Virus record (IMG/VR): IMGVR_UViG_3300007609_000063
Span: 1-32,302 of that record
Reading direction: 5' to 3' (one strand)
DNA: 32,302 bases
DNA from: a virus
The translations under genes were made by a program, and so were the position numbers. The notes under the pieces were generated by a model. It saw only the letters and a list, made by a program, of their open reading frames with translations, made no database searches and was not told the origin of the DNA. Shown piece by piece: positions 8,284-16,204 of the stretch; the first letter of the stretch is position 1; each line of letters begins with the position of its first letter.

Positions 8284-8538
8284 ATGGCTAAAAGAGTAGA
8301 TAAAAGCAAAATGAAATGCAATAAACCTAAGAGCTCGCCTAAGAAAAACAAAACTAAGGTGGTTAAAGCCTGCTCGGGTGGTAAGGAAAAAATCATACAC
8401 TTTGGAGACCCTAATATGAGAATTAAAAAAGACAACCCTAAGCGTAAAAAAAGTTATTGTGCTAGGAGTGGTGGTATAAAAGGTAAAAATAATAAGCTTA
8501 GTGCTAACTACTGGAGCAGAAAAGCTTGGAATTGTTAA
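8284..8538 (+). CDS. Small basic Cys-containing phage protein
   Basis: An 84-residue, strongly basic protein with four Cys (C12, C30, C59, C84), not spaced as an obvious zinc finger. A central segment HFGDPNMRIKKDNPKRKKSY (39-58) followed by a Gly/Lys region and a C-terminal ANYWSRKAWNC resembles a small family common in environmental phages (a DUF5872-like protein is possible), with no assigned function. The ATG at 8284 is chosen over an in-frame TTG at 8257, because the TTG lies upstream of the predicted transcription start near 8274. AAGGA lies 8-12 bases upstream. It is the first gene after the promoter and may be a minor virion or DNA-binding protein. Confidence 0.65.
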   Translation: MAKRVDKSKMKCNKPKSSPKKNKTKVVKACSGGKEKIIHFGDPNMRIKKDNPKRKKSYCARSGGIKGKNNKLSANYWSRKAWNC

Positions 8539-8541
8539 ATT

Positions 8542-8649
8542 ATGGCAAAGAAAAAACTAAAAAATGCTTGTTGGAAAGGCTACGAAGCATACGGAATGAA
8601 AAAAAAGAATGGTAAAAAAGTACCTAATTGTGTGCCTAAGAAAAAATAA
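8542..8649 (+). CDS. 35-residue basic mini-protein with CWKGYE and PNCVPK motif
   Basis: A complete 35-codon ORF with the sequence features CWKGYEAYGMKKKNGKKVPN then CVPKKK at the end; Cys at 10 and 30. It starts 3 bases after the previous gene's stop and its TAA overlaps the next ATG by one base. This motif is recurrent as a short module in marine phage proteins, where it is usually part of longer proteins, so I take it as real despite its length. It is very basic (about 40% Lys) and could bind nucleic acid. No function is known to me. Confidence 0.6.
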   Translation: MAKKKLKNACWKGYEAYGMKKKNGKKVPNCVPKKK

Positions 8650-9134
8650 TGCCTGATAAAAAACCTACATACAGAGAGCGTAATGGTTCAACTCGTGTTG
8701 GAGATGCTTTACGTTGGTTGGCTAAGCAAGGTAAACAAGTTGCTCCTGAGTTGTTAGATATAGCAGGAAGCCTTACTGGTGTAGACGGCTTAGATAAACT
8801 AGCAGACAAAATAAGGGGAATAGAAGAACTTACCGATTTTGATAAAAAAATGCTTATAGAACAAATAGAATTAGACAAAGAAGAATTTAAGTCTATTTCT
8901 CAGCGTTGGGATTCAGACATGACATCAGACTCTTGGCTATCTAAAAACATAAGACCTTTATCTTTAGGATTTTTAACTTTTTCTGCTGTGCTACTTGTGT
9001 TTATAGACGCAGGCAGTATCAACTTTGAAGTTAGCCAAGAATGGATTTCTTTACTACAAATTTTACTACTAACAATATACTCTGCATACTTCGGTGGACG
9101 TACTATAGAAAAGTTCAAAAAAATCTCTAGATAA
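8649..9134 (+). CDS. Second holin, 3TM gene-transfer-agent-type
   Basis: A 161-residue protein with a charged N-terminal 90 residues followed by RWDSDMTSDSWLSKNIRPLS, a motif characteristic of the holin_3TM family, then two clear hydrophobic helices (about 103-121 and 131-149) and a basic C-terminal tail (RTIEKFKKISR). The family, first described for gene transfer agent release, may make membrane lesions or act as a virion membrane-contact protein, since some members are virion-associated. It sits in the small-gene cassette before the terminase and not beside the amidase, so its function in lysis here is open. The ATG shares a base with the previous stop. Confidence 0.7.
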   Translation: MPDKKPTYRERNGSTRVGDALRWLAKQGKQVAPELLDIAGSLTGVDGLDKLADKIRGIEELTDFDKKMLIEQIELDKEEFKSISQRWDSDMTSDSWLSKNIRPLSLGFLTFSAVLLVFIDAGSINFEVSQEWISLLQILLLTIYSAYFGGRTIEKFKKISR

Positions 9135-9139
9135 ATCCC

Positions 9140-9147
9140 TATCTTTG
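9140..9147 (+). promoter_or_regulatory. Bacteroidota-type -7 box TATCTTTG before the packaging block
   Basis: TATCTTTG lies in the 35-base gap before the gene at 9170. A good -33 TTTG at 17-23 bases upstream is not visible; the closest is a weak GTTC near 9113. Start would fall near 9154, so the leader is about 16 bases. Confidence 0.6.
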
Positions 9148-9169
9148 TAGAAGATAAAATTTATTTGAG

Positions 9170-9400
9170 ATGAGTGATAAAAAATTGTTTAGAAAAATTA
9201 GCGTAGGCTCAGATTACATGAATGCTATGCATTATCAAGTTGGTAGTTTTGCTAATAGAAAAAAAGATTTAATCATAAGTGATATTGTTTTAGATGGAGA
9301 CGAATACATTGTCTACGTTAAGCAAGGAGACTTAGTACAAGAATGGAAAGGATTTCAAAAAAGTGCAGTATGTCATTATGAATTTAAACTAGCAGAATGA
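9170..9400 (+). CDS. Small conserved-type protein upstream of the terminase
   Basis: A 76-residue soluble protein (MSDKKLFRKISVGSDYMNAM to ... YEFKLAE). The pattern KISVGSDYMNAMHYQVG plus YIVYVKQGDLVQEWKGF is reminiscent of small proteins found immediately before large terminase genes in many marine phages. No function is assigned. Candidates are a small terminase or a packaging helper, but it lacks a visible HTH. The stop TGA overlaps the next ATG (ATGA at 9397-9400), tying it to the GroES-like gene and the terminase. Confidence 0.6.
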   Translation: MSDKKLFRKISVGSDYMNAMHYQVGSFANRKKDLIISDIVLDGDEYIVYVKQGDLVQEWKGFQKSAVCHYEFKLAE

Positions 9401-9951
9401 AAAGTCCATTTTACTTTTTAATTAAACCACACAAAGGCGACAAGTATAGAACGACTATGGATATTGATGGTTTAGACATTATTGTTAACGATAATATAGA
9501 CAACCACGAACATACTAACAGAGTTGCAGAAGTAGTTGAAACGCCACAAGACTACAAAGGGATAATTGAAAAGGGAGATTTAATTGTAGTACACCACAAT
9601 ACATTTAGAGTAGGTCGTACACAAATGGGGGAAATGAACAATGGTATTAAGCATATTTTTGATGACTTATACTTTACCCAAGACCCTTATATGGTTATTA
9701 AAAACGGAGAAATGATTTCTATTGACCCTTATTTATTTCTTGAACGAGTGCCTAACAATGATGAGTTTTCTCATAAACACTTAAACGAAAACGTAGGCAT
9801 TGTAGCTGTTAATTCATATAAGCAAGAAAACGAATTAGGTTTAAAAAAAGGAGACACTATAGTTTACGAAGATTACAGAAACTATTACTTTAATGTTTTA
9901 GGTAAAGAGTTTATTAAGATAGACACAAGAGATGTATGTGCTAAAGTATGA
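9397..9951 (+). CDS. Probable GroES-like protein with two tandem barrels
   Basis: A 184-residue protein. Two halves each read like a GroES beta-barrel. In half 1, NRVAEVVETP (41-50), IEKGDLIVVHHNTFR (57-71) and YLFLERVP (112-119) echo the GroES order of gateway strand, KxGDxVxF strand and YLILREDDILAV. In half 2, VGIVAVNS (133-140), LKKGDTIVYEDY (149-160) and EFIKIDTRDVCAKV (171-184) echo the same order, ending with the family's DILAV-like tail. GroES-family phage proteins such as T4 Gp31 act with the host GroEL, often to fold the capsid protein. The mobile-loop position is not clearly identifiable. The assignment is by pattern, and co-chaperonin function is not established. It overlaps both neighbours by 4 bases. 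Confidence 0.45.
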   Translation: MKSPFYFLIKPHKGDKYRTTMDIDGLDIIVNDNIDNHEHTNRVAEVVETPQDYKGIIEKGDLIVVHHNTFRVGRTQMGEMNNGIKHIFDDLYFTQDPYMVIKNGEMISIDPYLFLERVPNNDEFSHKHLNENVGIVAVNSYKQENELGLKKGDTIVYEDYRNYYFNVLGKEFIKIDTRDVCAKV

Positions 9952-12569
9952 TAGGGTTAAGTAAAGATATAGAAAGTGCAATTAATACTATAATTCAAGG
10001 ATTAGAGTATCAAATAGACTTGTCTGAAATTGAGCCAGAAAAAATCAAAAACTTAATGCGTAGTAAAGTAGATAGCTTTAAGTACGCTAAAGTTATGATT
10101 AATAAATGGGATAACTCAAACAACCAACCCAATCCCGAAAAACTTAAACATTACGTAGAGCGATTAGTTGTTGCAGGAGATGTAGCACTTAATACATTAA
10201 GAAGTTATTTTGCTATGGAAATTGATTATAGCGAGATACCCGAAGAAAAACATTACTTAGCATCTCAAGGTAAAGTATTTTTATTAGAAGCGGTAAACGA
10301 AATAGATGCAAGCTTAATAGAGTTAAGACTTCAACTAGAAGCAGAAAACTACCAGTTAGAAGATAAAGAGTTTAAAATAGGTTTCCCTGAAAAGTTCGCT
10401 AATCAAGAATTTTATCCTGAGAAAAACTATCACAAGTCTTGGTACGACACACAAAACAAAGCAATTATAATATGCCCTAAAGGTACAATAGGAGAAATAA
10501 TAACCTTAGACAACTTAAGAATAGCTTTACCTAAAGTACCTGATAAAAAGGATATATTGTTTTCAGATAAAAGACAAAGGCATCAGTTTTGGGAAAGAAC
10601 ACCTATGCCTAAAAACTTAACACAAGAAAATCAAGACGCTTACTACGAGTATATAATGCAAGAGTTTAAGCGTAGACGAGAAGGTGTTTGGTTTATGAAT
10701 AACGGAGAGCCTGTGTACTTAACAGGAAGTCATTACTTTGCCTTACAGTGGTGTAAAATGGCAGACGATGGCGGTTATATGGACTTTAGGTACGCACAAC
10801 TTAATATGTTTTACCATACAGAAGCTTGTGTTTTAGATAAACGATGCTTAGGTCAGATATTCGTAAAGTCTAGGCGTACTGGTTTTACTTATGAAAAAGT
10901 GTTTAGAATGTTAAATGAAGCTACATCTACTAAAAACGCTAACTTTGGTATTACATCTAAGTCAGACAACGATGCTAAGAAAGCATACATAAAACTAACT
11001 TACGCATTAAGAAACTTACCTTTTTTCTTTATACCTGTTGTTAAGGGTAAAATAGATAGTCCTAAACTAATAGAGTTTGCTAAACCTTCAGACAACACTA
11101 AAGCATCTAAAAAAAAGAAAGACACAAATACAGACGATTACTTAAACACTATAATAGATTATCAGCCTACTAAAAACGATAGCTATGACGGTCAGAAAAT
11201 GTACAGGTATCTAGGAGACGAAGCCAGCAAGTGGAAAAAACCACACAACTACTTAGAACATTGGGGTGAGATATCACCAACTTTCGATGAAGGTGGTAAA
11301 ATTGTAGGTAAAGCTTTTTTAGGCTCAACTGTAGCTGCTCACGAAAAAGGTGGTGCGGAATTTATAGAGATATTAAGTGGCTCAAACATAAACAAAAGAG
11401 ACAAAGTAACAGAACGAACACCTACAGGTTTATACTCTTACTTTTTACCTGCTCACGAAAACATGACTGAGTTTACAGATAAATATGGTAAGTGCCATAA
11501 AGTAGTACCTGACGGTGGTTTCTTTGAAAATGTACAAGGCAGTATTAAAAAAATAGGTGCTGTACAATACTTAGAAGCTATTAGAAAGCAAAAGAGAAAG
11601 CAAAACGAAGTAGCATATAACGAAGAGTTAAGAGCTTACCCAATGAAGTTAAAAGACGCTTTAAGAGACGAAGCAGAAACTTGTTTATTTAGCTTAGAGA
11701 GAATACAAGAGCAAATACAATATTGCGAAGATGCAGACTTTGCTAAAAAAGTAAAACAAGGAAACTTCTCTTGGGAAAACGGAATACCTGATACCAATGT
11801 AGTTTGGAATGAAAGCGAAAAAGGTAACTTTAAAGTTACGTGGATACCGCCAAAAAGTATGCAGAATCAGTATGAAACTAGAATGGGTTATGGTGGTTAC
11901 AGTAAAGCACCTTTAAACGACACTATGGGTGCGTTTGGTTGTGATAGCTACGATATATCAGGAACAGTAGACTCTGTAACTAAATACGGAACAAGTAGTT
12001 CAGACTCTAAGCGTGGCTCAAAAGGTGCGTTGCATGGAGTAACTAGGTTTTCTATAGGAGACGTACCTAGTAATCATTTTTTCTTAGAATACATTGCTAG
12101 ACCAAAAACAGCAGAACAGTTTTTTGAAGATGTTTTAATGGCTTGTGTTTTTTATGGTATGCCTATACTTATAGAGAACAACAAACCTAGACTGCTGTAT
12201 CACTTTAAAAACAGGGGTTACAGAAACTACTCTATAACTCGATTTGATAAGCCAACAAGTAAGCTATCTCCTACCGAAATAGAATTAGGTGGTGTACCAA
12301 ACTCTAGTTTAGACATGAAGCTTATGCACTCTTCTGCTATTGAAAGCTATGTAAATACACATATAGGCTACAACTTAGAAACAAACGATTACGGAGATAT
12401 GTATTTCGTAGACACTCTAAAAGATTGGATGAAGTTTGATATAAATAAAAGGACTAAATTTGATGCTACAATTAGTAGTGGTTTAGCTTTAATGGCTGTA
12501 AATAGAAATAAGTACACAGTCGAGAAAGAGAAAAAGAAAATAACAATGAATATTAAAAGAAAACGATGA
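9948..12569 (+). CDS. terL: Terminase large subunit
   Basis: An 873-residue packaging ATPase-nuclease. The ATPase domain shows a Walker A-type loop KSRRTGFT (307-314) and a Walker B YLGDEASKW with D424-E425. The C-terminal nuclease domain has AFGCDSYD with candidate metal ligands D666 and D669, and later acidic residues in MYFVDTLKDW. Upstream of the ATPase, YYEYIMQEFKRRREGVWFMN and GEPVYLTGSHYFALQWCKM are typical of this branch of phage terminases. The first approximately 240 residues are an additional, largely helical N-terminal region, which makes it longer than most terminases (often 450-700). Role: cuts and pumps DNA through the portal. It overlaps the portal gene by 4 bases and no clear small terminase is seen nearby. 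Confidence 0.9.
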   Translation: MIGLSKDIESAINTIIQGLEYQIDLSEIEPEKIKNLMRSKVDSFKYAKVMINKWDNSNNQPNPEKLKHYVERLVVAGDVALNTLRSYFAMEIDYSEIPEEKHYLASQGKVFLLEAVNEIDASLIELRLQLEAENYQLEDKEFKIGFPEKFANQEFYPEKNYHKSWYDTQNKAIIICPKGTIGEIITLDNLRIALPKVPDKKDILFSDKRQRHQFWERTPMPKNLTQENQDAYYEYIMQEFKRRREGVWFMNNGEPVYLTGSHYFALQWCKMADDGGYMDFRYAQLNMFYHTEACVLDKRCLGQIFVKSRRTGFTYEKVFRMLNEATSTKNANFGITSKSDNDAKKAYIKLTYALRNLPFFFIPVVKGKIDSPKLIEFAKPSDNTKASKKKKDTNTDDYLNTIIDYQPTKNDSYDGQKMYRYLGDEASKWKKPHNYLEHWGEISPTFDEGGKIVGKAFLGSTVAAHEKGGAEFIEILSGSNINKRDKVTERTPTGLYSYFLPAHENMTEFTDKYGKCHKVVPDGGFFENVQGSIKKIGAVQYLEAIRKQKRKQNEVAYNEELRAYPMKLKDALRDEAETCLFSLERIQEQIQYCEDADFAKKVKQGNFSWENGIPDTNVVWNESEKGNFKVTWIPPKSMQNQYETRMGYGGYSKAPLNDTMGAFGCDSYDISGTVDSVTKYGTSSSDSKRGSKGALHGVTRFSIGDVPSNHFFLEYIARPKTAEQFFEDVLMACVFYGMPILIENNKPRLLYHFKNRGYRNYSITRFDKPTSKLSPTEIELGGVPNSSLDMKLMHSSAIESYVNTHIGYNLETNDYGDMYFVDTLKDWMKFDINKRTKFDATISSGLALMAVNRNKYTVEKEKKKITMNIKRKR

Positions 12570-14986
12570 GAGAGAAAAAAGCCAAATTAGCAATAAGCAA
12601 AGTAGCTTTCCCTAAGCAAACAGACGACTTCTCTATACAAAAAGATATAGAGTATGGTTTGCAAGTAGCCAAAGCCATACAAGGCGAATGGTTTAAGCGT
12701 GAAGGCACAGGTTATTCTACATTTTACGATAACAGGACTGAGTTTAGATTAAGACGTTCTTATGCTCGTGGAGAAAACTCAACGACCCATATTAAAAAAC
12801 AAATGGGAGATGATGGGGATATATCTTACATTAATTTAGACGACACTCCAATACCTATTGTACCTAAGTTTGCGGACTTAGTGGCTAATGGTATATCACA
12901 AAGAGATTATCAAATAAAAGCGTTTTCAGTAGACAGAGAAAGCACAGCTAAACGTATAGAATTTAGAGAAGCCATAAAAAAAGACATGGTTACTAAAGAC
13001 TTTTCGTTAAAAGCAAAACAAATGGGAATAGATACATTTACAGCAGACCCTAGAGAGCTTCCAGAAGATGACAACGAATTAGATATATACACAGAGATTA
13101 AATATAAACCTGCTATAGAAATCGCAGAAGAAGCTGCTATTACAACCATATCAGAAGAAAACGAATACAACGAAACTACTAGACGTAGAGTAGAAAAAGA
13201 CCTTGTAGATTTAGGTATTGGTGCATCTAAGAGCATATACTCTCATTCAGATGGTGTTATATTAGACTACGTAGACCCTGAGAATTTAATATGGAGTTAT
13301 ACCGAAGACCCTTACTTTAAAGATGTTTACTATGTAGGAGAGTTTAAAAACGAATTAATATCTAATGTAATTAAAGAACACCCTTACCTATCAGACGAAG
13401 AACGTGATAGAATACAAGAAGCGTCTACTACTTGGGCGGACTATCATGGTTTAGATGGTTGGGATGATTACGATGACAACCTAGATGGTAAAATAGCTAT
13501 ATTAAACTTCTCATATAAAACAGTAAGAAAAAAGATATATAAAGAAAAGTCTAATAAAACAGGCGGTAGAAAAATAATTAAAAAAGATAAAGACTTTGAA
13601 GTAAAAGGAAAAGGAGATAGAGATTTTGATAAGCTAACAAAGTATGAAGAAATATGGTTTGAAGGTGCTTATGTTTTAGGCACTAATATCATGTTGCGTT
13701 GGGAATTAGCAGAAAATCAAGTAAGACCAAAATCCAACAACAACAGAGTATTAAACAACTATGTTATTTGTGCTCCTAATATGTATAAAAACAAAATAGA
13801 CTCTTTAGTTAAGCGAATGATACCATTTGCAGATAAAATAAAGATGCTAGATTACAAGATACAACAAACCTTGCAAATGATGGTTCCAGACGGTCAGTTT
13901 ATAGATGTAGACGGACTAGCTGAAATAGACTTAGGAGACGGTGGTAGCTACTCTCCGCAAGAAGCCTTTGATATGTATATGAAAACAGGTAGTATCTTTG
14001 GTAGAAGTCAAAACTATGGTGGAGACTTTAATCATGGCAAAGTTCCTATTCAAGAAATTACAACGTCAGGATTTAACAACAAGTTAGCGGCTTTAGAGAA
14101 GCAATATATGTTTAATATACAACAAATAAGAGACATTACAGGGGTTAACGAAGCAGTAGACGCTAGTACGCCCGATAAAGATGCTTTAGTTGGTATTCAA
14201 AAAATGGCAGCATACAACTCTAACGTAGCTACAAGACACATATTAGAAGCTAGTAAGTATATAACTCGTAGATTGTTTCAGTCATTGTCTTACAGAATAT
14301 CAGACATATTAGAGTATAGTAAAACAAAAGAAGATTTAATAAACAAAATAGGTAGTTATAACGTAAGAAGCTTAGAATTTGTTAACGATTTACACTTACA
14401 CGACTTTGCTATTTTTGTAGACCTATCTATGGACGACGAAGAAAAAGCACAACTAGAGAGAGATATAGCTATCGAAATACAAAACGGTACATTAGGTACA
14501 GAAGATAAGATAGATATAATGGCTATTAAAAATATAAAATACGCTAACGAGATACTAAAGATACGTAAGAAAAGAAGAGAGCAAAAGATGCAAGAGCGAA
14601 AAATGCAAGAAATAGAAGCTCAAAAACAAGCTAACATTCAGTCTGCACAAGCAGCGTCTCAAGCTAAGCAACAAGAGCAAGCCATGAGTATAGATGCAGA
14701 AGGAAAGCTAGAAGCTTTAAGACACCAAAACTCTATGCAAAAAATGCAAGAAGAATACAAGCTTAAAAACCAGCACGAAGAAGTGAAAGCGTCTTACGAA
14801 ATTCCTGTTAAGCAAGAAGAAAGACAAGAACGAATGGAAAAAGAGTTAATGAAGGAAAATCGTAAAGACGAGCGTGTAAAGAAAGAAGCAACGGCTCAGT
14901 CTAAGCTTATAGAGCAAAGACAGAAAGATATGCCTGCTATTAACTTTGACGAACAAGACGAGTTAAGTGCCTTTGAATTAGAGTAA
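12566..14986 (+). CDS. Portal protein
   Basis: An 806-residue protein that follows the terminase with an ATGA overlap. IPIVPKFADLVANGISQRDY, VDPENLIWSYTEDPYFKDVY and the later LDYKIQQTLQMM are typical of portals from podovirus-like phages of this branch. The core (about residues 20-660) is the expected portal body. From about 667 to 806 the protein is an extremely charged, Gln/Glu/Lys-rich coiled coil, probably lining or plugging the DNA channel like other portal barrels. Role: dodecameric entry ring at the unique vertex, binding the terminase and later the adaptor. The order terminase-portal-scaffold-capsid is the usual head block and supports the call. Confidence 0.85.
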   Translation: MREKKAKLAISKVAFPKQTDDFSIQKDIEYGLQVAKAIQGEWFKREGTGYSTFYDNRTEFRLRRSYARGENSTTHIKKQMGDDGDISYINLDDTPIPIVPKFADLVANGISQRDYQIKAFSVDRESTAKRIEFREAIKKDMVTKDFSLKAKQMGIDTFTADPRELPEDDNELDIYTEIKYKPAIEIAEEAAITTISEENEYNETTRRRVEKDLVDLGIGASKSIYSHSDGVILDYVDPENLIWSYTEDPYFKDVYYVGEFKNELISNVIKEHPYLSDEERDRIQEASTTWADYHGLDGWDDYDDNLDGKIAILNFSYKTVRKKIYKEKSNKTGGRKIIKKDKDFEVKGKGDRDFDKLTKYEEIWFEGAYVLGTNIMLRWELAENQVRPKSNNNRVLNNYVICAPNMYKNKIDSLVKRMIPFADKIKMLDYKIQQTLQMMVPDGQFIDVDGLAEIDLGDGGSYSPQEAFDMYMKTGSIFGRSQNYGGDFNHGKVPIQEITTSGFNNKLAALEKQYMFNIQQIRDITGVNEAVDASTPDKDALVGIQKMAAYNSNVATRHILEASKYITRRLFQSLSYRISDILEYSKTKEDLINKIGSYNVRSLEFVNDLHLHDFAIFVDLSMDDEEKAQLERDIAIEIQNGTLGTEDKIDIMAIKNIKYANEILKIRKKRREQKMQERKMQEIEAQKQANIQSAQAASQAKQQEQAMSIDAEGKLEALRHQNSMQKMQEEYKLKNQHEEVKASYEIPVKQEERQERMEKELMKENRKDERVKKEATAQSKLIEQRQKDMPAINFDEQDELSAFELE

Positions 14987-15005
14987 AAAAATATAATTAT
15001 CTTTG
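14972..15005 (+). promoter_or_regulatory. Bacteroidota-type promoter upstream of the scaffold and capsid genes
   Basis: The -7 box TATCTTTG (14998-15005) is preceded by TTTG at 14972-14975 with a 22-base spacer, inside the end of the portal gene, a fair match to TTTG-N17-23-TAnnTTTG. The predicted start near 15012 lies 17 bases before the scaffold ATG. A separate promoter would allow high scaffold and capsid expression. Confidence 0.7.
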
Positions 15006-15028
15006 TAACATAAATAAATTTACTTTAT

Positions 15029-16198
15029 ATGAATAGCGAATCAAATACAGAAGAAGTTAAAAATCCTTTAGGCAACTTAAGAATGGTTGGAGACGAAACA
15101 TCAAACAAAAGAAAGATGTTTTCAGAAACTAAAAAAGAAGAGTCTAAAGAACAAGAGCAGGAACAACAAACAACAAATACAGAAGAAAATGAAAAAATCG
15201 TACAGCAAGAGCAAGAGCAAGATGAAGGGAAGCAGTTGCAAGAACAAGACAAAGGAGCTGCTCAAGAAAAAGAAATAAATGACGAGTTAGTATTACAATA
15301 CTTAAAAGACAAAAAGGGTTTAGAAATAGACAACTTTGAGTCATTAACTAAGCAAGAGCAAAAAGAATTAGATGTTCCTGAAGATGTTAAAAAGTATTTA
15401 GAGTACAAGAAAGAAACAAATAGAAGTTATCAAGACTACTTAGAATTGCAAAAAGATTGGAAGTCTGAAGATAAAACTAAAGTTTTAGAAACGTACTTGA
15501 AGGAAAAGAACCCTTACTTTGATGAGCAAGACATAAAAGACGAAATGTCCGAGTTTAGCTACGATGAAAGTTTGGATGATGAAGATGAAGTTAAAAAGAA
15601 AAAAAGAAAAGAAAAGAAATTATTAAGTGAAGCTATTAGTTATTTAGAATCCAAAAAGGAAAAGTACAAATCACCAATCGAAGGGTCTTCGCAAAGTGAG
15701 TCTATTCCAAGCGACTATAAAGAAGCAAAAGCTAAGCTTGATGAGATAAGTAGGTCTCAAGAACAACAACAAGAGTTAATCCAACAAAGGACTAATGATT
15801 TTGTTAAAAAGACGAAGGAATTATTTACCGATGATTTTGAAGGTTTCAAATATAGTATCGGAGATAAGGAGTTTAGCTTTAAGGCAGATAAAGATTCTAA
15901 AAACATTGCAGAGTCTCAGTCTGACATTAACAATTTCATTTCTAAGTTTACAGATGAACAAGGTAATCTAGTAGACATAAAAGGATACCACAAGGCTTTA
16001 AATGCTGCTATGAATGTCGACAAACTAGCAAGTCATTTTTACGAACAAGGGAAAACAGATGCTATTAAATCTGATGCTATGGATTCAAAAAACATAAACT
16101 TTAGCGGAAGAAAAGCACCTGATTTTTCAAAAGCCAAAAAGGGTCTTAGAGTTGTAGGAGAGAGTACACAAAAATTCGGTTTTAAACAAAAAAAATAA
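15029..16198 (+). CDS. Scaffolding protein (probable)
   Basis: A 389-residue, highly charged protein without hydrophobic core segments. Residues 25-90 are almost pure Glu/Gln/Lys (EQEQEQQTTNTEENEKIVQQ). The middle (90-210), ELVLQYLKDKKGLEIDNFES, YLEYKKETNRSYQDYLELQK and NPYFDEQDIKDEMSEF, resembles scaffold proteins of marine phages, followed by lysine-rich KKKKRKEKKLLSEAISYLES. The C-terminus, residues 355-389, ends with a basic GLRVVGESTQKFGFKQKK tail, which could bind the capsid protein. Lying between portal and capsid genes and being highly helical and charged are the usual scaffold hallmarks. No protease domain is seen. The Glu/Gln-rich stretch is likely disordered. Confidence 0.75.
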   Translation: MNSESNTEEVKNPLGNLRMVGDETSNKRKMFSETKKEESKEQEQEQQTTNTEENEKIVQQEQEQDEGKQLQEQDKGAAQEKEINDELVLQYLKDKKGLEIDNFESLTKQEQKELDVPEDVKKYLEYKKETNRSYQDYLELQKDWKSEDKTKVLETYLKEKNPYFDEQDIKDEMSEFSYDESLDDEDEVKKKKRKEKKLLSEAISYLESKKEKYKSPIEGSSQSESIPSDYKEAKAKLDEISRSQEQQQELIQQRTNDFVKKTKELFTDDFEGFKYSIGDKEFSFKADKDSKNIAESQSDINNFISKFTDEQGNLVDIKGYHKALNAAMNVDKLASHFYEQGKTDAIKSDAMDSKNINFSGRKAPDFSKAKKGLRVVGESTQKFGFKQKK

Positions 16199-16204
16199 CA
16201 AATT

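Noticed and set aside
15025-15252. Ser/Cys-rich minus-strand ORFs opposite the scaffold gene
   Set aside because: They are the complement of Glu/Gln codons (GAA and CAA read as TTC and TTG), a known shadow effect with no promoter.
15087-15278. A 63-residue Lys-rich ORF inside the scaffold gene
   Set aside because: It is an out-of-frame reading of the Glu/Gln/Lys-rich stretch, with low-complexity sequence and no start signal of its own.
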